From NCBI GenBank assembly GCA_039090855.1, contig CM077034.1:15793219-15857218 (forward strand): 64,000 nucleotides of DNA, in the 5' to 3' direction. A program made the position numbers and the translations under genes. The notes under the pieces were generated by a model. That model ran no database searches. It was not told where the DNA came from and worked only from the letters and a program-made list of their open reading frames with translations. This DNA comes from Macrothele yani. Taxonomy: Eukaryota; Arthropoda; Arachnida; Araneae; Macrothelidae. Positions within the stretch are counted from its first letter, which is position 1. Each line of letters begins with the position of its first letter. Below, one piece after another: positions 49,822 to 59,867 of this stretch.

Positions 49822-52080
49822 GTGGAGCAACTCGCGGATCATTTGAATGCTGGTGACGAGAGTAATCTTTCGCAAAACACAGTACAGCGAATCTTGTTGA
49901 AAAAATTTCCGCTCCGAGTGCCCAGGCTAACCTCGGTTCACTGTTGGAAGCGCAAACTGGACCTGGAATGATTGGAAGAAAGTCGTCGGGTCCGACGAAT
50001 CTCGTTTCCTGTTGCATCACGTGGACCCCTGGAGAGAAGTGTTGGCACTAGGATGCTCGCTGGGACGAAAACAAGCGTTTGAGGATGTCTAATGTTACGG
50101 GAAATGTTCTGCTTGGAAACCCTGGGTACAGTCGTTCATTTGCGGGGAAGTATGACGCCTACCACCTACCTAAACATTATTACCAGGTACATCCTTTCAT
50201 GGCAACAATATCCTCCTTTAGTTGTGCCTTCCTTCATCAGGATAATGCGCCATGTCACACTGCTCGGAATATTTCGAGAATGGTTCGCGGAACATGAGGA
50301 AGAGTTCCAGGTATTTGTCTGGGCTTAAAATTCCAGAGATATCAACCCGATCGAGCATCTGGGGTTCGTGTTGGAACAGCAAATCCAATCTGCGACGGCT
50401 CAAAACCACATAACTGACAAGGAAGAGATAGAGAGAGAGACCGAAAGAGACAGCGAAAGAACCAGCCAGAGAGAGACAGAGCAAGAAAAAGAGCACGCGC
50501 GAGAAGGACAGCAAGAGAGAGACAGAGCAAGAAAAAAGAGCACGCGCGAGGGGGAGCCAGCCAGAGAGAGACAGAGCAAGAAAAAGAGCACGCGCGAGAG
50601 GGAGCCAGCCAGAGAGAGACAGAGCAAGAAAAAGAGCACGCGCGAGGAGGAGCCAGCATGAGAGAGACAGAGCAAGAAAAAGAGCACGCGCGAGAGGGAG
50701 CCAGCCAGAGAGAGACAGAGCAAGAAAAAGAGCACGCGCGAGAGGGAGCAAGCCAGAGAGAGACAGAGCAAGAAAAAGAGCACGCGCGAGAAGGACAGCA
50801 AGAGAGAGACAGAGCAAGAAAAAGAGCACGCGCGAGAAGGACAACAAGAGAGAGACAGAGCAAGAAAAAGAGCACGCGCGAGAAGGACAGCAAGAGAGAG
50901 ACAGAACAAGAAAAAGAGCACGCGCGAGGAGGAGCCAGCCAGAGAGAGACAGAGCAAGAAAAAGAGCACGCGCGAGAGGGAGCCAGCCAGAGAGAGACAG
51001 AGCAAGAAAAAGAGCACGCGCGAGAAGGACAGCAAGAGAGAGAGACAGAGCAAGAAAAAGAGCACGCGCGAGAAGGACAGCAAGAGAGAGACAGAACAAG
51101 AAAAAGAGCACGCGCGAGGGGGAGCCAGCCAGAGAGAGACTGAGCAAGAAAAAGAGCACGCGCGAGGGGGAGCCAGCCAGAGAGAGACAGAGCAAGAAAA
51201 AGAGCACGCGCGAGAAGGACAGCAAGAGAGAGACAGAGCAAGAAAAAGAGCACGCGCGAGGGGGAGCCAGCCAGAGAGAGACAGAGCAAGAAAAAGAGCA
51301 CGCGCGAGAGGGAGCCAGCCAGTGAGAGACAGAGCAAGAAAAAGAGCACTCGCGAGAAGGGAGCCAACCAGAGAGAGACAGAGCAAGAAAAAGAGCACGC
51401 GCGAGAAGGACAGCAAAGAGAGAGAGAGAGAGAGACAGAGCAAGAAAAAGAGCACGCGCGAGAAGGACAGCAAGAGAGAGACAGAGCAAGAAAAAGAGCA
51501 CGCGCGAGAAGGGCAGCAAGAGAGAGACAGCACGCGAGAGAGAGCGAGAGACAGCCAGATAGAGAGAGAGCGAAAGAGAGTCAGCCAGAGAGAGAGCACG
51601 CGAGAAAGGGCCAACCAGAGCGAGAGAGAAAGAGAGCGAAAGAGAGCCAGCCAGAAAGACAGCACGAGAGAGCCAGCCAGCCAGAACGAAAGAGAGCAAG
51701 AGAGACAGCACGCGAGAGAGAGCGACAGAGAGCACGAGAGAGCACGAGAGAGAGAGAGAGACAGAAAGCAAGAGAGAGCGCGTGAGAGAGAGAGAGAGAG
51801 AGATGTTTATGAAATAATTTTAAGTTTATCTCGCATGATTTCCGCTTGATCTCTAACACAGGTCTCATGTCGTTGTGTTCATCTAGGTGGGCGAGACAGT
51901 TTCAGCTTTTTCAATACCATCCACTCACACCTCCCAATTTGCACTCGGAACCGTTAATGGTCGAAGTGCCCTGTGCCCTTACATTGCATCTTTAGAACTC
52001 TTGTAACCTCGCCGAGTAAGAGCTGTTTCAGCAGCACGTGCAGAACTAAAATCATATCAGACAGGTGGTCACAATGTTTT
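49822..52080 (+). pseudogene. Tc1-like transposase, heavily degraded and split by a repeat
   Basis: Pieces in order: VEQLADHLNAGDESNLSQNT with VQRILLK (DNA-binding region, 49822 on), KKVVGSDESRFLLHHVD (first aspartate, about 49978), QDNAPCHTARN (second aspartate, about 50237), then RDINPIEHL (glutamate, about 50337) and VLEQQIQSA. After the GA-rich array the C-terminus seems to resume as PRRVRAVSAARAELKSYQTG GHNVL at about 52008, the usual end of such proteins. Multiple stops and frameshifts separate the pieces. The order and spacing of the DDE blocks make the family assignment safe; the C-terminal match is a weaker call. Confidence 0.75.
50405..51815. repeat. Purine-rich 48-bp minisatellite
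   Basis: The unit is GAGAGACAGAGCAAGAAAAA plus GAGCACGCGCGAG and a short GAGGGAGCCAGCCA or AAGGACAGCAA linker. GCACGCGC blocks lie at 50493, 50540, 50588, 50636, 50684, 50732 and 50780 and continue at 45-48 bp spacing for over 20 copies, then decay into plain (GA)n by 51530-51810. Because the unit has no stop codons in most frames, frames up to 517 codons run across it on both strands; they are low-complexity artefacts. Confidence 0.95.
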
Positions 52081-52092
52081 GGGTCTTCAGTG

Positions 52093-52566
52093 TATGGTGC
52101 TACACATCACCGGATAGACGGATGTTGAAATGAGTAAGCGCTTTTTGTCTTTCCTGTACCTTCTTTCTTTTATTTCCAGAACACGTAGGAAAAAGCGCAA
52201 GGAAGAAAACAGGGGGGGGGGGGGGAAATAACATAATTTAAAGGCGAGAATAAAGTTAGTAGACTATTACTTTGTTAAACGCCCTTTCTGAACTTTAACC
52301 TAGCATAGTAAAAAAAAAAAAAAAAAAAAAAAAAGGTTTCGTCTAAAAGAACAGAAAGGAGACTTCCGCAACATTTTACTTCAAAAGCCTCATTTCTTCC
52401 CGAATTTATGTTCCATCTGGAAATGACCCACGAACGCAGGCAACTCAAGTAGGCAATAAACAGTCCCCTATATGATCCTCAACTCAACTAATCTTTCTCG
52501 CGTGTCGTGGGGCGTTTGAGGGCGAGGCAATGCTCCGTTTGCAGTCGCAAACCATCTGAGGTACCA

Positions 52567-52569
<3 letters not shown>
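52093..52569. other. Intergenic sequence with homopolymers
   Basis: A run of 14 G (52212-52225) and 25 A (52310-52334) stand out. No gene is recognised. Confidence 0.6.
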
Positions 52570-52597
<28 letters not shown>

Positions 52598-52806
52598 TTG
52601 GAGGTTTAACGACCACCGTGAGCAACTCAGCGCGCTATAAGCAGTCTCCCGTCCCTAATTTAGGGCCACTGGTTTCAGGGAAGGGAGAGAGCAAGGATCG
52701 TAAGACAAACACAACATCCATGCATCACCGGGATTCGAACCCAGACCCCTTTCGGACAAATGATCAGAAGCCATCGCTTAGAACACGGCGTTACCGGACC
52801 AGCGTA
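52570..52806 (-). mobile_element. tRNA-derived SINE (minus strand)
   Basis: Read on the minus strand, it has a head with GGGTTCGAATCCC (B box), then CATGGATGTTGTGTTTGTCT, a CCCTAAATTAGGGACGGGAG body, GTTGCTCACGGTGGTCGTTA and a 26-base poly(A) tail (T run at 52570-52595). The same family occurs at 59056-59274. The head has a few differences from that copy, so this is probably the older insertion. The 5' limit is approximate. Confidence 0.85.
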
Positions 52807-53159
52807 TCACTTTTGCCACTAACTTTCATGTATCTTAAAAAATTCTTGAAATGTACTGTTTCAATAGTATTATTTCACAAGACTTCCAAATATAAAATTT
52901 ACTCTTGATAGCTAAAATAGCCGCGCGCCATTTTCTTAGCTGGCAATATTTTTTTAACGGCTGCAGATGCTTCTTTCGTGTTCATCTATCTTTTAAAAAA
53001 ATTGTGCAATTTACGAGACACTTTCCGTCATTTCTTTCGTGAATTAACGAAGCATATTTCTGATACAACCTTTTCCGTTAAATGAGGGAAATGAACCTAA
53101 ATTTAACGGGTTTTTTCGTACCACGGGAAAATTCTGAATTTTCATAAACCTTTCCGCAG
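52807..53159. other. Flank of the 82-bp array
   Basis: No gene is seen. TTAACGG and CCGTTAA motifs (for example near 53073 and 53104) already resemble parts of the repeat, so the array may lie inside a larger unit that starts here. Confidence 0.4.
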
Positions 53160-56100
53160 TTTCTTTCTTACATTGACGATAAATCACAGTTTTAGAGATG
53201 TGTTAACGGACAATTCTGAATTTTCAGAAAACTTTCCGCAGTTCTTTCTTATATTGACGATAAATCACCGTTTTAGAGATATGTTAACGGACAATTCTGA
53301 ATTTTCAGAAACCTTTCCGCAGTTCTTTCTTAGATTGACGATAAATTACCGTTTTAGAGATGTGTTAACGGACAATTCTGAATTTTCAGAAACCTTTCCG
53401 CAGTTCTTTCTTATATTGACGATAAATCACCGTTTTAGAGATGTGTTAACGGACAATTCTGAATTTTCAGAAACCTTTCCGCAGTTTCTTTCTTATCAAA
53501 TTGACGATAAATCACCGTTTTAGAGATATGTTAACGGACAATTCTGAATTTTCAGAAACCTTTCCGCAGTTCTTTCTTAGATTGACGATAAATTACCGTT
53601 TTAGAGATGTGTTAACGGACAATTCTGAATTTTCAGAAACCTTTCCGCAGTTTCTTTCTTACATTGACCATAAATCACCGTTTTAGAGATGTGTTAACGG
53701 ACAATTCTGAATTTTCAGAAACCTTTCCGCAGTTTCTTTCTTATATTGACGATAAATCACCGTTTTAGAGATGTGTTAACGGACAATTCTGAATTTTCAG
53801 AAACCTTTCCGCAGTTTCTTTCTTACATTGACCATAAATCACCGTTTTAGAGATGTGTTAACGGACAATTCTGAATTTTCAGAAACCTTTCCGCAGTTTC
53901 TTTCTTATATTGACGATAAATCACCGGTTTAGAGACGTGTTAACGGACAATTTTGAATTTTCAGAAACCTTTCCTCAGTTTCTTTCTTATATTGACGATA
54001 AATAACCGGTTTAGAGATGTGTTAACGGACAATTCCGAATTTTTCAGACACCTTTCCGCAGTTTCTTTCTTATATTGACGATAAATCACCGGTTTAGAGA
54101 TGTGTTAACGGACAATTCTGAATTTTCTGACACCTTTCCGCAGTTTCTTTCTTATATTGACGATAAACCACCGTTTTAGAGATGTGTTAACGGACAATTC
54201 TGAATTTTCAGAAACCTTTCCGCAGTTTCTTTCTTATATTGACGATAAATCACCGTTTTAGAGATGTGTTAATGGACAATTCTGAATTTTCAGAAACCTT
54301 TCCGCAGTTTCTTTCTTATATTGACGATAAATCACCGTTTTAGAGATGTGTTAACGGACAATTCTGAATTTTCAGAAACCTTTCCGCAGTTTCTTTCTTA
54401 TATTGACGATAAATTACCGTTTTGCAGATGTGTTAACGGACAATTCTGAATTTTCAGAAACCTTTCCGCAGTTCTTTCTTAGATTGATGATAAATTACCG
54501 TTTTAGAGATGTGTTAACGGACAATTCTGAATTTTCAGAAACCTTTCCGCAGTTTCTTTCTTACATTGACCATAAATCACCGTTTTAGAGATGTGTTAAC
54601 GGACAATTCTGAATTTTCAGAAACCTTTCCGCAGTTTCTTTCTTATATTGACGATAAATCACCGTTTTAGAGATGTGTTAACGGACAATTTTGAATTTTC
54701 AGAAACCTTTCCGCAGTTTCTTTCTTATATTGACGATAAATAACCGGTTTAGAGATGTGTTAACGGACAATTCTGAATTTCCAGAAACCTTTCCGCAGTT
54801 TCTTTCTTATATTGACGATAAATCACCGGTTTAGAGATGTGTTAACGGACAATTCTGAATTTTCTGACACCTTTCCGCAGTTTCTTTCTTATAGTGACGA
54901 TAAACCACCGTTTTAGAGATGTGTTAACGGACAATTCTGAATTTTCATAAACCTTTCCGCAGCTTCTTTCTTATATTGACGCTAAATCACCGTTTTAGAG
55001 ATGTGTTAACGGACAATTCTGAATTTTCAGAAACCTTTCCGCAGTTTGTTTCTTAGATTGACGGTAAATTACCGTTTTAGAGATGTGTTAACATAAAATT
55101 CTGAATTTTCAGAAACCTTTCCGCAGTTTCTTTCTTATATTGACGATAAATTACCGTTTTGCAGATGTGTTAACGGACAATTCTGAATTTTCAGAAACCT
55201 TTCCGCAGTTTCTTTCTTATATTGACGATAAATCATCGGTTTAGAGATGTGTTAACGGACAATTCTGAATTTTCAGAAACCTTTCTGCAGTTTCTTTCTT
55301 ATATTGACCATAAATCACCGTTTTAGAGATGTGTTAACTGACAATTCTGAATTTTCAGAAACCTTTCCGCAGTTTCTTTCTTATATTGACGATAAATCAC
55401 CGGTTTAGAGATGTGTTAACGGACAATTCTGAATTTTCAGAAACCTTTCCGCAGTTTCTTTCTTATATTGACGATAAATCACCGGTTTAGAGATGTGTTA
55501 ACGGACAATTCTGAATTTTCAGAAACCTTTCCGCAGTTTCTTTCTTATATTGACGATAAATCACCTTTTTAGAGATGTGTTAACGGACAATTCTGAATGT
55601 TCAGAAACCTTTCCGCAGTTTCTTTCTTATATTGACGATAAATCACCGGTTTAGAGATGTGTTAACGGACAATTCTGAATTTTCAGAAACCTTTCCTCAG
55701 TTTCTTTCTTAGATTGACGGTAAATTACCGTTTTAGAGATGTGTTAACATAAAATTCTGAATTTTCAGAAAACTTTCCGCAGTTTCTTTCTTATATTGAC
55801 GATAAATTACCGTTTTTCAGATGTGTTAACGGACAATTCTGAATTTTCAGAAACCTTTCCGCAGTTTCTTTCTTATATTGACGATAAATCACCGGTTTAG
55901 AGATGTGTTAACGGACAATTCTGAATTTTCAGAAACCTTTCCGCAGTTTCTTTCTTACATTGACAATAAATCACCGTTTTAGAGATGTGTTAACGGTCAA
56001 TTCTGAATTTTCAGAAACCTTTCCGCAGTTTCTTTCTTATATTGACGATAAATCACCGTTTTAGAGATGTGTTAACGGACAATTTTGAATTTTCAGAAAC

Positions 56101-58010
56101 CCTTCCGCAGTTTCTTTCTTATATTGACGATAAATCACCAGTTTAGAGATGTGTTAACGGACAATTCTGAATTTTCAGAAACCTTTCCGCAGTTTCTTTC
56201 TTATATTGACGATAAATTACCGTTTTGCAGATGTGTTAACGGACAATTCTGAATTCTCAGAAACCTTTCCACAGTTTCTTTCTTATATTGACGATAAATC
56301 ACCGGTTTAGAGTTGTGTTAACGGACAATTCTGAATTTTCAGAAACCTTTCCGCAGTTTCTTTCTTATATTGACGATAAATCACCGGTTTAGAGATGTGT
56401 TAACGGACAATTCGGAATTTTCAGAAACCTTTCCGCAGTTTCTTTCTTATATTGACGATAAATTACCGTTTTAGAGATGTGTTAACGGACAATTCTGAAT
56501 TTTCAGAAACCTTTCCGCAGTTTCTTTCTTACATTGACGATAAATCACTGGTTTAGAGATGTGTTAACGGACAATTCTGAATTTTCAGAAAACTTTCCGC
56601 AGTTTCTTTCTTATATTGACGATAAATTACCGTTTTAGAGATGTGTTTACGGACATTTCTGAATTTCCAGAAACCTTTCCGCAGTTTCTTTCTTACATTG
56701 ACGATAAATCACCGGTTTAGAGATGTATTAACGGACAATTCTGAATTTTCAGAAACCTTTCCGCAGTTTCTTTCTTATATTGACGATAAATCACCGTTTT
56801 AGAGATGTGTTAACGGACAATTCTGAATTTTCAGAAACCTTTCCGCAGTTTCTTTCTTATATTGACGATAAATCACCGGTTTAGAGATGTGTTAACGGAC
56901 AATTCTGAATTTTTAGAAACCTTTCCGCAGTTTCTTTCTTATATTGACGATAAATTACCGTTTTAGAGATGTGTTAACGGACAATTCTGAATTTTCAGAA
57001 ACCTTTCCGCAGTTTCTTTCTTATATTGACGGTAAATTATCGTTTAAGAGATGTGTTAACGGAAAATTTTGAATTTTCAGAAACCTTTCCGCAGTTTCTT
57101 TTTTATATTGACGATAAATTACCGTTTTAGAGATGTGTTAAAAGAAAATTCTGAATTTTCAGAAACTTTTCCGCAGTTTCTTTCTTATATTGACGATAAA
57201 TTACCGTTTTAGACATGTGTTAACGGACAATTCTGAATTTTCAGAAACCTTTCCGCAGTTTCTTTCTTATATTGACGGTAAATCACCGTTTTAGAGATGT
57301 GTTAACGGACAATTCTGAATTTTCAGAAACCTTTCCGCAGTTTCTTTCTTATATTGACGATAAATCACCGTTTTAGAGATGTGTTAACGGACAATTCTGA
57401 ATTTTCAGAAACCTTTCCGCAGTTTCTTTCTTATATTGACGATAAATCACCGGTTTAGAGATGTGTTAACGGACAATTCTGAATTTTCAGAAACCTTTCC
57501 GCAGTTTCTTTCTTATATTGACCATAAATCACCGTTTTAGAGATGTGTTAACGGACAGTTCTGAATTTTCAGAAACCTTTTCGCAGTTTCTTTCTTATAT
57601 TGACGATAAATCACCGGTTTAGAGATGTGTTAACGGACAATTCTGAATTTTCAGAAACCTTTCCGCAGTTTCTTTCTTATATTGACGATAAATTACCGTT
57701 TTGCAGATGTGTTAACGGACAATTCTGAATTTTCAGAAACCTTTCCGCAGTTTCTTTCTTAGATTGACGGTAAATTACCGTTTTAGAGATGTGTTAACGG
57801 ACAATTCTGAATTTTCAGAAACCTTTCCGCAGTTTCTTTCTTAGATTGACGGTAAATTACCGTTTTAGAGATGTGTTAACGGACAATTCTGAATTTTCAG
57901 AAACCTTTCCGCAGTTTCTTTCTTAGATTGACGGTAAATTACCGTTTTAGAGATGTGTTAACGGAAAATTCCGAATTTTCAGAAACCTTTCTGCAATTCC
58001 TTTCGTATCT
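53160..58010. repeat. 82-bp tandem repeat, about 59 copies
   Basis: TTGACGATAAAT-type blocks recur at 81-82 bp (53173, 53254, 53335 and on). The unit runs ACCGTTTTAGAGATGTGTTA, ACGGACAATTCTGAATTTTC, AGAAACCTTTCCGCAGTTTC, TTTCTTATATTGACGATAAA. Two common variants are ACCGGTTTAGAG and ACGGTAAATTACCGT; the latter is a 15-base palindrome apart from its centre. Early units are often 81 bp, which keeps a reading frame open for up to 116 codons; with 82-bp units the frame breaks. I regard this as incidental. Confidence 0.96.
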
Positions 58011-58249
58011 TAACGGAAAAACTCCGTTCTCACTTTTTCCGCATCCGCATGACGAGAAATTACCGTTAATAGGAGCGATTGGTGAGAATACTTGAGGTTT
58101 GATTAACTTTTAAATTTCAATCGTCTGTCGAATTTTGAAGTTCCGTAGCGAGATCAGATATAGCGGATAGCACATCGCATGGATTTTATTTATTATGGCA
58201 CAGGATATTTCTTCTCCTCTCTCCTATTTTGTGCACCAGCTATTTATTA
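58011..58249. other. Flank of the 82-bp array
   Basis: It starts with CTTAACGGAAAAACTCCGTT and ATTACCGTTAATAGGAG, degenerate relatives of the repeat, then unique sequence with no gene. Confidence 0.4.
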
Positions 58250-58691
58250 TACAGGCTGCAATAGGAAAGTTCCTTTAGCCAGGAATAACTTGCGAACGGA
58301 GAGAGGTAGAGTTATACAAGTGAGATAACGGTATAGCAAAGCGACTACGCCCGATCGAATACAACCAATAACAGCGCCCCTAGTGACAAAATGCGGAAGT
58401 TAGCCATTGCAAATCGAAAACGAAAAGCGATAGAGCAAAATTTCTAATCACAAAGTTGTAGAGCATCACTTAATTAGTACAAAACGACATTTGTTTCATG
58501 CGGATAAGATAAATTTTCTCCTGAATACCCTACAATGTCCGAAATCGATGCGCGACGATTCGAATCTGCATATTCACATTTCGCAAATGTAACCGAATGC
58601 AGATTGCGACGTTGTACCGTACCTACGACATAAAAACCAGTAGCAGGATGTACCCTGATCAGAAGTTTAGGTCTACGTACGCTGTGTGACA

Positions 58692-58898
58692 ATGGCGAGC
58701 TTGGAATTCTGGGGTTACCTAACAAATCAGGTGTATGCAAGAGCGCCTACAAGTCTGCTGGAGCCACGTCGTCGTGTTACAGATGCTTGCAATAGCGTGA
58801 CACCTTCCATGCTGAGGAATGTGCATGCGGAGTTACTTTAACGAATACAAATGTGTATCGTGGGCAATGGCGAACTCTTCGAACATACTCGACATTAA
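58692..58898 (+). pseudogene. Transposase C-terminal remnant in the foldback element
   Basis: The frame from 58692 contains EFWGYLTNQVYARAPTSLLE and ends AELL at a stop (58839-58841). After that stop the same frame continues RIQMCIVGNGELFEHTRH. The pattern FWGYL...VY...SL.EL..R...AC..VTP.ML.NV, then C+ GNG.LFEH, is the C-terminus of a transposase group common in arthropod genomes that has a TA target (an IS630-Tc1-mariner relative). Everything upstream, including the catalytic core, is missing. The family call is from memory of the pattern and moderately sure. Confidence 0.65.
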
Positions 58899-59055
58899 CC
58901 TTTTTATCACTGTGCGCCAGTTTGCCTTTTTTTGTTTTTGTTTTGTCTGACGTCATCAAACTGTATTGACATAAGTACGCATTTATGCAATAAATTGTGT
59001 GTATTTGCTCATACCTATGCCTGTTCCCTTCAAACGTTCACACAAAAGGTCGCGC

Positions 59056-59274
59056 CGCCCCGGTGGCGCAGTGGTCTAAGGCGTTGGCCTCTGATCATTC
59101 GCCCGTAAGGGGTCCGGGTTCGAATCCCGGTCAGGCATGGATGTTGTGTTTGTCTTACGGCACTGGCTCTCTCCCTTCCCTGGAACCAGTGACCCTAAAT
59201 TAGGGACGGGCGACTGCTTATAGCCCATTGAGTTGCTCACGGTGGTCGTTAAACCTACAATCAAAAAAAAAAAA
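59056..59274 (+). mobile_element. tRNA-derived SINE, young insertion
   Basis: The A box is GTGGCGCAGTGGTCTAAGGC and the B box GGTTCGAATCC, spaced as in a tRNA. Then come CATGGATGTTGTGTTTGTCT, CCCTAAATTAGGGACGGGCG, GTTGCTCACGGTGGTCGTTA and a poly(A) tail. The target duplication AAAAGGTCGCGC is perfect (59044-59055 and 59275-59286; the A part overlaps the tail, so at least GGTCGCGC is secure). It sits in the right arm of the foldback element and is therefore younger than it. RNA polymerase III would read it from the internal boxes. Confidence 0.9.
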
Positions 59275-59587
59275 AAAAGGTCGCGCATCGATTTCGGACA
59301 TTTTAGGGTAGTCAGGCGAGAATTGATCTTATCCGTGTGAAACAAATGTGGTTTTGTACTAATTAATTGATGCTCTACACCTTTGTAGTTGGAAATTTTG
59401 CTCTATCTCTTTTCGTTTTTGATTTGCTATAGCTAACTTCCGCATTTCGCCACTTGAGGCGCTGCTATCGGATGCATTTGATCGAGCGTAGTCGCTTTAC
59501 TATACCGTTATCTCACTTGCATAACTGTACCTTTCTCTGTTCGCAAGTTATTCCAGGCTAAAGTGACTTTCCTATGCACCCTGTATA

Positions 59588-59865
59588 TTGTGTTACTGTA
59601 AGAAACCAGGTACTTAACTTATTGTACAGATGATTTATATACGATGTCTGTGTATCAGGCTTTGGACAACTTAAGACAAAAGCTATTATAGCTATCAATA
59701 GTAAAGCTACATAATAAATACTGTTATATAAAAAAGTACATTTCACATTTTTTTTAAAGACAAAGACCTTGTCAGTTTAAAAAAAAAATCAACTGCAAAG
59801 CATCTTATCGCTTCGAAAGTTCACAATGAAAGGTGCGTAATTTCTGAAAAGTCTTTCTAAAAAAA
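59588..59865. other. AT-rich intergenic sequence
   Basis: No gene or repeat is recognised. Confidence 0.5.
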
Positions 59866-59867
59866 TA

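Larger units (their letters stand above)
49822..52092 (+). mobile_element. Tc1-like relic with an internal minisatellite, 5' end not found
   Basis: Transposase remnants lie on both sides of a purine-rich array. The 3' end, CACAATGTTTTGGGTCTTCAG ending TG at 52092 and followed by TA (here quoted in part: GTCACAATGTTTTGGGTC), has the form of a Tc1 right inverted repeat. No matching left repeat was found near 49480-49820, so the 5' side is probably truncated. Confidence 0.7.
58250..59585 (+). mobile_element. Foldback-type DNA transposon with ~305-bp terminal inverted repeats
   Basis: The left arm (58250-58556) and right arm (59281-59585) are inverted copies with scattered differences. The outer end is TACAGG(C/G)TGCA, followed by ATAGGAAAGT and GGAATAACTTGCGAAC. 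Inner segments include ACTTCCGCATTT/AAATGCGGAAGT and the inner edge CCGAAATCGATGCGCGAC. TA flanks at 58248-58249 and 59586-59587 fit a TA target. The interior keeps only a transposase C-terminus, and a SINE has inserted at the inner edge of the right arm. Confidence 0.85.

Noticed and set aside
50218..51771. Open frames of 517, 421 and 341 codons on the minus strand, rich in SLSLSL and RALFLALSLS
   Set aside because: They cross the 48-bp GA-rich minisatellite, which lacks stops in several frames on both strands. Composition is purely that of the repeat, and the frames overlap each other.
53173..53686. 27-residue protein repeats (NHRFRDVLTDNSEFSETFPQ) in the 82-bp array
   Set aside because: The frame stays open only where units happen to be 81 bp long. 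In 82-bp units it breaks, and no start or regulatory context is present.
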